Both the position numbers and the translations under genes were made by a program. The notes under the pieces were generated by a model. That model saw nothing but the letters and a program-made list of their open reading frames with translations. It did no database searches and had not been told where the DNA came from. Positions 21,800-32,596 of a stretch of 64,000 nt of DNA are shown here, piece by piece. The number at the start of each line of letters is the position of its first letter. The first letter of the stretch is position 1. Source of the stretch: Cycas panzhihuaensis (Eukaryota > Cycadophyta); NCBI GenBank assembly GCA_023213395.1, contig CM041465.1, positions 128,781,741 to 128,845,740 of the forward strand. Direction: 5' to 3'.

Positions 21800-22346
21800 T
21801 GTTAAACCTTATATTTACATGTTAAGCATATGTACTTTATTTTTCATGTATATTTGTACTTTATGGGGTGACTTATCACTTAAGTGATAAAGTGCACACT
21901 CACATTCTTTCCTAGTGATATAACATTGTGACTTAAGGGTTAAAATGGCCCTTATGCACTTTTTCTTACTTGAGAACCCAAAAGGACATATGTCCTACAT
22001 GCAAATGATGCAGCTTAGATGTTTGACACATGTCAAACATCTAGCACCTTAGGTCTCTTCTGTAACTCTATATATTGAGACCATTCCTCATGTATCTCAT
22101 ATAGAGTGTGAGTTGTATTGTTATGCTGCCAGTTTGCTAATCAGACTAATATTCATTTAGAGATTGGACCAATTCCATCTTCTCCATATTTTGGTATCAT
22201 CTTGCTCATGCTCTTTCATGCTTTGGTCAATTGTCTTGCTTATTTTGAGTAGCTTTCATTATTGGTGTAGATTTGCTTCATTCTAGAACTAGATTAGAAC
22301 ATCTTTCTAGATCTTGGTTATTGTAGGCTGAATGCCATTTCTAACA
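21800..22346 (+). repeat. Copia-4 5' LTR
   Basis: Starts TGTTAAACCTTATATTTAC and ends CCATTTCTAACA. It holds the 18-bp palindrome (21873-21890), a hairpin with perfect 13-bp arms (22016-22043) and CTATATATTGAG, a likely TATA region, near 22067. Confidence 0.92.
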
Positions 22347-22738
22347 TTTGGTATCAAAGCAATAGAAGGGTGTTCTTCTCTATTCTAATTTCTTGTTTTT
22401 TTAGAGATCTAGTTAGGGTTTCAAACCCTTGGTGACGATCTTCACTCTCTGAAGGTGATCCAAGGCTTGTTTGTCCTTCTTTTTCAGTAGATTTAGCTTT
22501 CATTATTGGTGTAGATTTTCTTCATTCTAGAACTATATTATAACATCTTTCTAGATCTTGGTTATTGTAGGTTGAATGCCATTTCTAACATTTTGTATTA
22601 AAGCAATAGAAGGGTGTTCTTCTCTATTCTAATTTCTTGTTTTTTAAGAGATCTATTTAGGGTTTCAAACCCTTGGTGACGATCTTCACTCTCTAAAGGT
22701 GATCCAAGGCTTGTTTGTCCTTCTTTTTCAGCAGATTT
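22251..22738 (+). repeat. 244-bp tandem duplication across the LTR/leader border
   Basis: Units 22251-22494 and 22495-22738 are nearly identical. Each contains the last part of the LTR, a PBS (TGGTATCAAAGC in unit 1, degraded TTGTATTAAAGC in unit 2) and the start of the leader. Both begin AGCTTTCATTATTGG. Confidence 0.9.
22349..22360 (+). promoter_or_regulatory. Copia-4 primer-binding site
   Basis: TGGTATCAAAGC, two bases after the LTR end; one base differs from the canonical TGGTATCAGAGC. Confidence 0.8.
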
Positions 22739-24803
22739 AACTTTTTAAAGCTACTTGCAGGCTGGAGCAGGCTCATTTCAGATTTGGATTTTTTTTCAGA
22801 CGGTCATACAAGGTGCAACACTCACTGTTACAAAAAATAATGATTTTCTCTTATCTTTCTTGAGAAAAATTATTTCTCTGCAGGAAAAAGAGCAGATTTG
22901 AGGGATCTGTCTACTTTGTGACTAAAAATCAGTCTTCTAGACACTATTTCTGGACAACAACTAATGTGCTGTAGTTTTCTAACTTTGTTGGGCAGATCTA
23001 TTACTACTTTTTAGTGATTTTATTTTAAAAACAATGATTTTTTGTGATTTTTTCTCTAGAAAAAATTAATTTCTGCTAAAATAAGGTAGATCTCAAAAAT
23101 TTGTATGTGATTATGACTGGAAATCAATCCCTCCTTCACTCCATTTCTAGGCTGTTTTTCTATTTGCAGAGCAAATTTTCTTGACAAGATTACTCTTTTA
23201 TGGTAGTTGCCCTCTGTCTGATCCTTGCTGTAAGTTTCGTGATTTCAAAATTGTTTTTGAAATCATGAAAAAGGGTCTGTTATCCTAGACAACTCTACGG
23301 CTGTACCCACTCATTTCTGCGGTCAAATGCGACCCGGTGCTTTATGGCTCTGATCATTTCTTATGGGTGGAGTAAACTCACAAAACATTGAGCAAATCAT
23401 TCTAGGTTGCTACAAGTATACATGTCGATTTTCATTGGAATCAAAAATTCTTTTAAACCTCCATGAGCAAATCGATCCGTCTATGCACCCCTTCTCACGC
23501 TCAATCGACTGGCATTTACTGTGCATACATTGGAAGTATCTGAATAGACCACTTAAAATCATCGTGCTGCAATTCTAAATCTAGATCCAGTGTCACTTTT
23601 TTGATTGGCTTAGTCAATCGATTGGATTTTTGATCTATTCGATCTATTTTCCATTGTGCAGGTTTGCCGAAAATCTATTTCTTTGAAAAAATTTTGTTTT
23701 TTAACTTTAGCTTATAAACTTAGGTTATGAAAATTATAATATTCTTTTTTTAATTATCTTTCATTTCTTAAAGTTTGTCTTTTAAATAATCATTTAATTG
23801 ATATTTTATTAATTAAAGGTTATTTAATCACTTTTCTTAACTTTTGAAGTCAAACACACAAAAAATTTTGTACTTGTATTTTGTGACTCATCAAATGATT
23901 AAGAAGTCATTTCATCATTGTAAAAGTGAAAAAAAATCACTTATTCAAGTGTTTTATTAAAGTTTCCTACGTGGTGACCTAGAGTCTTAGTGAAAAAGGG
24001 CCCGCAAACTCACTTTTTTAATAAAGAATCACTCTTTTTCATGGCTAGTTAGGACTATTTTAAGTCCTAACACTTAGTTGTTAGTGTCTACATTTGCAAA
24101 GTGACTCATGGTCATCTTCAAGTGGTTATTTTTTCATCAAGAAGGAATCCACTTGCTACATCACTTAAGCAAAAAAATTATTTTTCACTTGGTTTTTAAA
24201 GTACTTTGTTCATCTTTTAAAAGTGCCATTGTAAAACACATTTTGTATTATTTCTTGATGTACTTTGCTTCATTTTGAAGCTCACTGTAAGTTGATCTAT
24301 AAAGCATTTTTTCACAAGTACATCTATCAAATAAAATTAACCTAATGTTCACTTAAACATCATTAAAAATTGACTTCAAAATTTGGTGGGAGAGGTCTGA
24401 AAAAGGTTCAAATCTTGCCTCTGAAATAACCTTAAGCTTGTTGCATTCCCTAGGGGACTAGTCGACCGTAGGGTCAATGCATGACAATTAAGGTTTTTTG
24501 AGGAAAAGGAGGTTCGAAAAGGGTGTTATTGGGGTTGAGAATCCCAAGGAAAGCATGGTACGTCCATGCAGATCAACCCTAGCTATCTTGTTCTAGATTT
24601 GACTTGATTGACCATTGGATCTCTTTTATAGATCAGGGTTGGACCAACTCTTTTGCCTAGTCCTCCGCCCCTTATCATTCCATTCAGTTGTTGGATCTTT
24701 TAGCAAGATCAGGACTATTGGCATGTTAGAAGGTGGAACTTAAGCGACGAAAACTTTGAGTTTTCAAGTTCATTTGCTAGTTTCAAGAGTTTACAATTTC
24801 AAC
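22361..24803 (+). other. Copia-4 leader
   Basis: About 2.4 kb without coding potential. The last 400 bp (from about 24395) match the Copia-5 leader at 36660-37050 strongly, although the flanking leader is diverged. This conserved part includes GCATTCCCTAGGGGAC, GGTTCGAAAAGGGTGTTATT and a stem-loop at 24553-24569. Confidence 0.75.
24553..24569 (+). promoter_or_regulatory. Stem-loop in conserved leader of Copia-4
   Basis: GCATGG and CCATGC form a perfect 6-bp stem around loop TACGT, which contains palindromic ACGT. The identical 17 bases occur in Copia-5 at 36834-36850. Location between PBS and gag suggests a packaging or dimerisation signal; this role is inference. Confidence 0.55.
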
Positions 24804-25628
24804 ATGGCTGTTTTAAATATGTTTAGTGCATGTACCATAAAATTGACAGGCCGAGATAATTATCAAAAATGGAAAAGACAAACTCAAAATCTCTTGATAA
24901 TGAATGAATTTTGGGGTTATGTTTTTGGAAAGATCCCCCAACCTGTGCTTGTACGAAGTGAGACTGGTGTGAATGTTACTATTAATCTAGATCTAGTTTA
25001 TGTTGCTGATTGGGAATCCAAGGATGAAATTGCCTTGGCATTTTTGCATATGATTATTAATGTACATGTTGGTCAAAATATTGTGTGTGTAAAAACCTCT
25101 AAGAAAGATTGGGACACTTTGTTCTTATTGTATGAAAGGCAAGATGAAGCTCGCATTATGATGGTGAAAGCAAAATTTTACTCTTTGAAATTTGTAAAGC
25201 CTATGTTAGCATTTTTTTCTTCTATCAAAGAAATTTATAATGAACTAAGTACATTAGGCAAACCAACTTCTAGAGAAGAGCTTGTAACGACAATTGTCCA
25301 TGCATTGCCTAAGGATTATAATGAATTCATATCATCCATTACACGTGATGGCTCACTTTCAAGCATAACCTTCAATCAACTTGAAAGCTTATTATTGCAA
25401 GAGGAGTTGATTTACCTAAGGGAAGATGAGGGGCCATCCACATTAAGAACATTCACGACCAAGTTGAAGACCAAGCAAGGTCCCAAACCTTCACTCACAA
25501 AACAGTTTGGGAATATGAACATTGTGTCAGCAAAAGCCAATGTCATTTGTCATTGTTGTGGCAAAGTTGGCAAGATAGCTCCTGAGTGTAGAAAGAAACA
25601 AGCCGATCTCCAGCATGCACGACAATAG
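24804..25628 (+). CDS. Copia-4 gag polyprotein part
   Basis: Open frame of about 274 residues from MAVLNMFSACTIKLTG. This start is preferred over the ATG at 24756 because Copia-2 and Copia-5 gag begin with the same MAA-type sequence. It has the copia gag core: YQKWKRQTQNLLIMNEFWGY, LYERQDEARIMMVKAKFYSL, LVTTIVHALPKDYNEFISSI and ITFNQLESLLLQEE. The zinc knuckle CHCCGKVGKIAPEC has lysine where histidine is needed, so RNA binding is probably impaired. It forms the capsid of the retrotransposon particle. Confidence 0.85.
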   Translation: MAVLNMFSACTIKLTGRDNYQKWKRQTQNLLIMNEFWGYVFGKIPQPVLVRSETGVNVTINLDLVYVADWESKDEIALAFLHMIINVHVGQNIVCVKTSKKDWDTLFLLYERQDEARIMMVKAKFYSLKFVKPMLAFFSSIKEIYNELSTLGKPTSREELVTTIVHALPKDYNEFISSITRDGSLSSITFNQLESLLLQEELIYLREDEGPSTLRTFTTKLKTKQGPKPSLTKQFGNMNIVSAKANVICHCCGKVGKIAPECRKKQADLQHARQ

Positions 25629-26250
25629 CAGCCATGTTAGCAGTGTCAGAGGTAATAACAACCTCGTCAACAGTTCTAACAGCAATAGGACTTTCAGCAA
25701 CAACCCCCTTGACCAAATCAAGGTGCTTGTCGAGGAGGTCAAAGAGGAAGGGGGGTTTCAAAGGTGGCAATCAACGCCACTCTAATCAGTTTGCAGATGA
25801 GGATAAGCTATTTTGTGTATATCACACATCAAATGTTGATTAGACATGGATCATCGACTAAGGGGCATCTCGTTATATGTCAGGGAGTGAAGAACTCCTT
25901 TATGACATCAAAGAAGGAAAGGGTCAATTAGTGACCTTTGGCAACAATGAATCTATTCATATTTTAAGCATAGGAAAAATTATCTCATTTCACTCTCCTT
26001 CAAATTCTTCTTCCACATTTCCTACTGGAGATACCTACCTCATTCCTTCCATGGAGAAGAGTTTGTTATTTGTTAGCCAATTGGACAAGCAACAAATGAG
26101 CATATTGTTTAAAAATAGGAAATGTGTCAGTGACAAGTATGATCATGTGGTGGTCATTGGTCATGAGGACCATGGACTTTATAAGATGGATGCAAACAAT
26201 ATCACACTTGATTCTGCTTACTTTGTCAGTCAATCAATGTCAAAGATGTA
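25629..26250 (+). pseudogene. Copia-4 protease, broken
   Basis: A low-complexity linker at 25629-25800 is out of frame with gag. At 25848 the active-site region reads WIID, stop, GASRYMSGSEELL, so the catalytic DSG serine codon is now TAA. The frame at 25877-26251 continues with GKGQLVTFGNNESI and ISFHSPSNS to LLFVSQLDKQQMSILFKN, the usual end of the protease region. Confidence 0.85.
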
Positions 26251-27135
26251 GCTTTGGCATCAACGTCTAGGCCACTTAAGCTTAGACAACATTAAAATGA
26301 TGGTGAACAAAAACATGGTGCATGGGCTTCTAAGACTTTATGGATCAAAATGTCTTTGTGAAGCTTGCATAATAGGGACACAACATCGATAGCCTTTCCC
26401 TAAAGGCAAAGCACGGCATGCATCACATCCATTGCAACTGATTCATTTAGATCTATGTGGACCTATGTCCACGACATCCTTTGGAGGGGCATTGTACTAC
26501 ATCTCCTTCATAGATGATTTTTCACACAAAGTTTGGGTTTATTTCATCAAATAGAAATTTGAAGCATTACAGAAGTTCAAAGAATTCAAACTTGAAGCGG
26601 AGAATGAATTTGGCCACTCAATCAAGATTCTAAGGTCAGACAATAGAGGTGAATTCACTTCAAAGGAATTCATCCAATTCTGCAAGGATAACGACATTCA
26701 AAGAGAGCTCACAGTTCCTCATACTTCTCAACAAAATGGAGTTTTCAAACGAATGAATAGGACTTTGGCAGACAAAGCCAAAGTCATGATGCATGCATGA
26801 GGACTAACACAAGCATACTGGGCATAAGCTTTCCACACAACTGCCTATGTTTCAAATCAGAGTCCTACATCAGCAGTCACTGACATCACACCAGAGGAGG
26901 CTTGGTCTGGCAAGAAGCCTACTGTTAGTCATTTGAGGACTTTTGGGTGCACTGCATATATGCACATCTCTGATTAACGAAGATCCAAATTAGAGAAACA
27001 TAGTCTAAAATGTATTTTTGTAGGCTATGCCATTCACAACAAGGTATACAAATTGTATGATTCTGTTGGTAAGAAAATGCATCTCTCAAGAGATGTGATC
27101 TTTGCTGGAGATGAACACAAGGAGTTGGAATCAAC
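26251..27135 (+). pseudogene. Copia-4 integrase, broken
   Basis: The HHCC domain is present: LWHQRLGHLSLDN and CLCEACIIG. The core has HLDLCGPMST, FIDDFSHKVWVYF and LRSDNRGEFTSKEF with both aspartates. The catalytic glutamate block reads GVFKRMNRTL where Copia-5 has GVSERMNRTL, so glutamate is changed to lysine. Stops interrupt near 26250, 26390, 26552, 26800 and 26826. It ends with LRTFGCTAYMHISD and KCIFVGYAIHNKVY. Confidence 0.9.
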
Positions 27136-28144
27136 ATCCATTCAACCTCCTCTTGGTAAGGGCAAAAAGATTGTTGAGGACCTCCTTCCCTCTTAATCTT
27201 CTATACCATGCACATCATCTGCACCAGCCGGTCCTTCCACATCTTTAGAATTTGCTCCACTTGATCCTAGTACATCTTCTGTTGATCAACCACTTAGACT
27301 AGAAGATCTTGAGGTTCAAGTAACATCAGTCAAAATGTTGCCCAAATGGTATACTCAGACTGTTCAGGACGGCCAAATCATTGATGGACATGCGACAACA
27401 AATCAATTATGCACTTATGGCTAAAGTGCTTTGTATTGATGAGCCTTTTACTTTTAAGGAGGCTTCTAAAAATGAAAATTGGAAGGTTGCCATGGATAAA
27501 GAAATCCGTTCTATTGAAAAGAATGGAATATGGGATTTGGTTGAATTGCTTAAGCACAAATAGGCAATTAGTTATGAATGGGTTTACAAGACAAATTCCA
27601 CTCTGATGGTATACTCAAGCACCAAAAAGAGTGACTTGTCGCAAACAGAAAGAAGGCATTGATTATGAGGAGACCTTTGCACCTGTTGCAAATATGAATA
27701 CCATCAGACTCATCTTGGCCTTAGTTGCTCAATGCAAATGGTCAGGTTTTCAGATGGACGTAAAAAATGCCTTCCTTAATGGTGATCTTCAAGAGGAGGT
27801 ATATTTGGAGCAACCTCCTGGTTATAAAGTACAAGGAAAGGATCACATGGTTTGTCATCTAAAAACAAAAGGCTTTATATGGCTTGAAACAAGCCCCTAG
27901 AGCATGGTACTCTAAAGTTGATGATTATTTTTTGAGACATGGATATCATCAATCCACATCAGATCCTAGGCTATACATTAAAGTTGGGAATGACCATGCC
28001 ATTTTCATTGTCTTATATATTGATGACTTAGTTATCACTAGAAATGACACTAAGATTATTGAAATTCTCCAAAGTGACTTAAAGAGAAGTTTCAAGATGA
28101 CAAATCTTGGACCTTTCCATTATTTTCTAGGCTTTGATGTATAG
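27136..28144 (+). pseudogene. Copia-4 reverse transcriptase, broken
   Basis: After a proline/serine-rich linker, the frame at 27381 gives ALMAKVLCIDEPFTF and WKVAMDKEIRSIEKNG. A stop and deletion near 27560-27640 damage the KWVYKTKFHSDG block. The frame at 27631-27900 has [20 protein letters not shown] and [20 protein letters not shown]. The frame at 27884-28144 has APRAWYSKVDDYFLRHGY and the catalytic YIDDLVITRND. Three frames are needed to read it. Confidence 0.9.
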
Positions 28145-28934
28145 CAACAACTAGGCTATATCTTCATCTCCCAAGCAAAATATTCTTGGGACATTTTGCA
28201 ACGGTCACAATGCATGTATGCCTATGGAGAATGGAACAAAGCTGGCTCTTAATGAAGAAGCTGAACTTGCAGATCCCACTCTTTTTCGACAACTAGTTGG
28301 TAGCTTAATCTACCTCACCAACACTAGACCGAACATTTCATTTGCTATAGGGATTTGCTCTAGATACATGTCTTAGCCAAATCAGAAACATTGGGATGTA
28401 GCTAAATGCATACTGAAATACATTAAAGGCACATTGTAGCATGGCCTTGAGTATGTACATAATGAGAACTTTATCTTAGAAGGATTCTTAGATTTTGATT
28501 GGACAGGATGCCAGGATAGCCGGAGATCAACATTGGGATATTGTTTTACCCTTGGTTTTGGAGTCATTTCGTGGAGTTACAAGAAACTACCCAATGCTGC
28601 CTTGTCCTCCACCGAAGTAGAGTACAAAGTTGTAGTCAACGCAGCTTGTGAGGCTATCTGGCTTCGTTAGATTCTTGGAGAGCTTGGACTTGAGCAGAAT
28701 CACTCCACCGGGCTATATTGCAACAATCAGAGTGCGCTTAAGTTGACAAAGAATCTTGCTTTTCATACACGAACCAAACATATAGAGGTTCATCACCACT
28801 TCATCAGAGAGAATATTCAGAACGGTGAGATCAACCTCCATTATAGACCTATAGAGCAGCAGATAGTAGATATCTTTACCAAGCCACTTGGTAGAGAAAT
28901 GTTTGTAAAATTTAGAGAAGGTCTAGGGGTTTGA
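28145..28934 (+). pseudogene. Copia-4 RNase H, broken
   Basis: Blocks LVGSLIYLTNTRPNISFA, LDFDWTGCQDSRRSTLGYC and LSSTEVEYKVVVNAACEAIW carry the first aspartate and the glutamate. The last catalytic aspartate block reads LYCNNQSALKLTKN, with asparagine for aspartate. The frame at 28743-28934 runs through TKHIEVHHHFIREN and DIFTKPLGREMFVKF to the stop. Stops at about 28374, 28437 and 28667 break the frame. Confidence 0.9.
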
Positions 28935-28950
28935 CTTAACATTGTAAACA

Positions 28951-28961
28951 GTAAGAGGGGG
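28951..28961 (+). promoter_or_regulatory. Copia-4 polypurine tract
   Basis: GTAAGAGGGGG directly before the TGTTAAACC LTR start. Confidence 0.75.
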
Positions 28962-29493
28962 TGTTAAACCTTATGTTTACATGTTAAGCATATGTACTTT
29001 AATTTTCATGTATATTTGTACTTTATGGGGTGACTTATCACTTTAGTGATAAAGTGCACACCCACATTCTTTCCTAGTGACATAACATTGTGATTTAAGG
29101 GTCAAAATTACCCTTATGCACTTTTGCTCACTTGAGAGCCCAAAAGGACACATATCCTATATGCAAAGGATGTAGCTTGGATGTTTGACACTTGTCAAAC
29201 ATCCTGCACCTTAGGTCTCTTCTGTAACTCTATATATTGAGACCATTCCTCGTGTATCTCATATAGAGTGTGAGTTGTATTGTTATGCTGCCAATTTGCT
29301 AATCAAACTGATATTCATTTGGAGATTGGACCAATTCCATCTCCTCCATATTTTGGTATCATCTTTCTCATGCTCTTTCATGCTTTAGTCTATTGTCTTG
29401 ATTATTTTGAGTAGCTTTCATTATTGGTTCTAGAACTAGATTAGAACATCTTTCTAGATCTTGGTTATTGTTGACTAAATGCCATTTCTAACA
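28962..29493 (+). repeat. Copia-4 3' LTR
   Basis: Pairs with the 5' LTR and ends CCATTTCTAACA. The 18-bp palindrome at 29035-29052 has one central mismatch. The hairpin at 29179-29204 has perfect 11-bp arms and spacer ACTT. Confidence 0.92.
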
Positions 29494-29633
29494 CTAGAAA
29501 GTTCAAAGAATACCTCATTAAGTGGAAAACTTTAGATTTAGATGACGCAATGTGGGAATCAGAGGAAAGGGTACAACAACACCCAAATTTACCCATGCTT
29601 TGAGGTCAAAGCATGTTTTGAAGGAGAGGGGCT
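29494..29633 (+). pseudogene. Gypsy-2 chromodomain remnant
   Basis: Starting in the CTAGA target copy the frame reads KFKEYLIKWKTLDLDDAMWE, a chromodomain core (YLIKWK and MWE in place of TWE/SWE), then QQHPNLPML. It continues the frame that stops at 21799. A polypurine-like AAGGAGAGGGG at about 29620 precedes the 3' LTR. Confidence 0.82.
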
Positions 29634-30263
29634 TGTAGCATCCCAAAATATGGTCAAAATTATACCATGCGACCATTCAAATCGAAGGTCTCTAAATCAG
29701 GATTCCAATGGTTTAGACGAAAGTCAATTTTGACATCTATAACAACAATTATGACCGTTTGAAGATTTTAGCCTGCCAGTTTTTAGGAAAGTTTTGGCCG
29801 ACTTCTAGTCTTGGTTTTGGGCAGGTTTATACCCCTTTTCTAGCCAGCTTATATTAGTATCTTTGGCTGTCTGTTTAAGGATGATTTGGGGCCTCATTTT
29901 GGGCATCTTAGAGTCAAGTTTGGATTGCTCTAAATTTGGCCTTAAGATTGCTATTTACTCACCCTTAGGGCTGCACTATTTGGAGGGAACCCCATCTCGA
30001 AGAGGGTAGCGATAGTAAGAGCATTTTGGCATCTATATCATTCGGTTTCCAGTCCTTCTCTAAAGATATGCATTGCTGCCTGTAAATAGATTTTAGCTAT
30101 ATTTTGGAAGCATTATTTTACTTGTTCCATCTCTTTTCATCTCTAATTTGTGTCAAGAGGTCAGGCATGTGTGATCAGAGCACTTCATACTTCCAGCAGA
30201 GTTGTTACTTTCAAAGGATTTTCCTAGGAGATTCTGGGACGACAAGCAAAACTTGGTGCTTCA
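29634..30263 (+). repeat. Gypsy-2 3' LTR
   Basis: Starts TGTAGCATCCC and ends GGTGCTTCA. It matches the two pieces of the 5' LTR across the LARD-1 insertion point. The 105-residue open frame at 30104-30421 crosses its end and shows no domain. Confidence 0.88.
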
Positions 30264-31675
30264 TCCGCTCCAGTCGAAGCACACTAAGAATCCTTTTAAG
30301 CCATATATCCTTGCACATTGTACTAATTGTAGGCTTGTATTCTGCTTCTATGAAGGAGAGAGTTACATTAGGTTACTTGCAACTCCATGAGATAACATCT
30401 GACCCAAGGTTAAAACAATAACCTAAGGTTGATCTCTGATTATCTTGGCAACCAGTCTAAGCAGAGGTCTGAGAACCGCTCCAGAGTGAAGTCCTCATTA
30501 TGTGAGTATTGTAGACCATGCTACAATGTGCCTTTGAAATATCTGCGAATATGTTTTGCAGCATTCCAATGTGTTTGACTGGGTTGAGACATGAATTGAG
30601 AATAGATTCCAACTGCATAAGATATATTAGGTCTAGTGTTAGTTAAATAAATAAGACTACCCACTAGTTGTCTGTAAATGGTGGAATCTACTAGTTTTGC
30701 TTCCTCATCAGGTGATAGTTTGATGTCGGTCTCCATTGAGGTAGGTGCATGTTTGTTGTCCTCCATTTTGAATTGCTGCAAAATATCCCAAGTGTATTTT
30801 TCTTGAGAAATAAAGATGTTGCTTGGCTGTTGCCACACCTCCATGCTGAGAAACTAGTGAAGAAATCCAAGATTTGTCATTTTGAATCTCCTTTTTAATT
30901 CACTTTAGATACTCTAAATCATTGCAGTATCACTTCCAGTGTTAATTAAATCAACAACATATAACCTAACAAGAGTCACGTGCTGGTTTGGAACATTTAT
31001 GTACACGTTTGGATCTTAAGAGGATTGTTGAAACTCATGTCTCACAAAGTAATCATCGATTTTAGAGTATTATGCACGTGGAGCCAGTTTGAGGTCATAC
31101 AAAGCCTTTTTAAGGCAAAAAACCATGTGTTCTTTATCGTGTTCAACATAGTGAGGAGGTCGCTCTAGATATACCTCCTCTATGAGATCACCATTTAGAA
31201 AGACACTTTTAACATTCATATAATAAATAGTCCATTTGCATTGGGCTGTTAAGGCCATTACAAGTCTAATGGTATTTATGTTTGTAATTGATACAAAGGT
31301 TTCATCATAATCAATGTTTTCTTTTTGTTCAAATCTTTTTTGCCACCAATTGAGCTTTGTGTCGCTTGATTGAACCATCAAACCAAAATTTGGTTTTATA
31401 GATCCATGTACAACTTATTCCCTACTTGCCTTCAGGCAATTCAACCAAATCCCAAGTCCCATTCTTTTGAATAGAATGGATCTCATCATTCATAGTAGCA
31501 TTCCACTTTTCTTCTTTACATGCCTCCTCAAAAGTGGAAGGTTTATCAATAGTTAACACTTCATCCATAAGTGCATGATTGACATTTTTTTGCCACATTT
31601 TAGATGGACGTTTTCTTTCTATAGTTAACGCACCATCTATAGTCTGAAGATACCATTTAGGTAACTTCCTTACTG
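30264..31675 (-). pseudogene. Copia-2 RNase H and reverse transcriptase, broken
   Basis: On the minus strand, 31675-31400 gives KLPKWYLQT, ACKEEKWNATMNDEIHSIQK and GTWDLVELP. The frame at 31381-31070 gives NIDYDETFVSITNINTIRLV and MNVKSVFLNGDLIEEVYLE. Near 30940 the catalytic motif reads LYVVDLINTGSD, so one aspartate of YVDD is valine. The frame at 30844-30521 has LVGSLIYLTNTRPNISYAVG. RNase H continues to 30264 and resumes at 8167 on the far side of Gypsy-2. Confidence 0.9.
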
Positions 31676-32596
31676 CTCTCTGTTAGCCAGATGAACAAGC
31701 AACACATGAGCGTACTATTTAAAAATGGGAAATGTATTATTTGTGACAAAGATGATCAGATCATAGCTGTAGCCTATGAGGATCAAGGTCTTTACAAGTT
31801 GGATGCCAATAATATTACTCTTAATTCTGCTTACTTTGGTTCCACATCTTTGTCAAAAATTCAGTTATGGCATCAACGTCTAGGACATTTAAGCCTAGAC
31901 AATCTGGAGCAGATGACATACAAACGCATGGTGTATGGGCTTCCAAAGATGTATGGTTCAAAATGTCTTTGTGAAGCTTGCATAATGGGGACACAACATC
32001 GGCTGCCTTTTCCTAAAGGCAAAGCATGGCGTGCATCTTATCCTTTGCAATTAGTTCACTCAGACTTGTGTGGACCCATGTCCACCCCCTCCTTTGGAGG
32101 AGCATTGTACTACATATCTTTTATTGATGACTTTTCTCATAAAGTCTGGGTCTACTTCATCAAGCACAAGTCTGAAGCCTTCTCCAAGTTCAAAGAGTTC
32201 AAGGCGGAAGTAGAAAATGAATCTGGCTACTCAATTGGCACATTAAGGTCAGATAATGGAGGTGAATTCACTTCAAATGAATTCAACCAATTTTGCAAGG
32301 ATAATGGAATTCGGCGGCAACTCACAGCTCCTCATACTCCTCAGCAAAATGGAGTCTCTGAGAGGATGAATAGAACATTGGCTAATAAAGCCAGAACAAT
32401 GATGCATGCAAAAGGGCTTCCAAGAGCTTACTGGGCCGAAGCATTTCTTACAGCTGCCTATGTGGCCAATCGAAGTCCTACAATGATCATCAATATCACA
32501 CCTGAGGAGGCATGGTCTGGAAAGAAGCCAACTATCAGCCATTTGAGGACATTCGGGTGTCTGCGTATATGCACATACGGATCAACAAAGAACTAA
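31676..32596 (+). pseudogene. Copia-5 partial copy: integrase
   Basis: The frame of about 301 residues starts at MNKQHMSVLFKNGKC, inside what was one polyprotein, so this start is not a real translation start. HHCC domain: LWHQRLGHLSLDN and CLCEACIMG. The core has HSDLCGPMST, LRSDNGGEFTSNEF and GVSERMNRTL, with D, D and E all present, then WSGKKPTISHLRTFGC. It is the best-preserved integrase in the window. It is cut off from its 5' LTR and gag. Confidence 0.9.

Larger units (their letters stand above)
21800..29493 (+). mobile_element. Copia-4: Ty1/copia element, 7.7 kb, complete ends
   Basis: LTRs 21800-22346 and 28962-29493 flank a PBS, long leader, gag, protease, integrase, RT, RNase H and polypurine tract. 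Target duplications CTAGA lie at 21795-21799 and 29494-29498. The LTRs differ by several percent by eye and the 3' LTR lacks about 17 bp, so insertion is not recent. It interrupts the Gypsy-2 remnant in frame between QSR and KFKEYL. Confidence 0.93.
8168..30263 (+). mobile_element. Gypsy-2: chromovirus split by LARD-1 and Copia-4
   Basis: The 5' LTR is in two pieces (8168-8536 and 19273-19536), followed by PBS, gag, a degenerate protease, part of RT, the chromodomain and the 3' LTR at 29634-30263. Copia-4 occupies 21800-29493 and LARD-1 occupies 8537-19272. A prior internal deletion removed the rest of RT, RNase H and integrase. It sits inside the Copia-2 RNase H. No convincing target duplication is visible (left TCAAT, right TCCGC). 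Confidence 0.88.
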
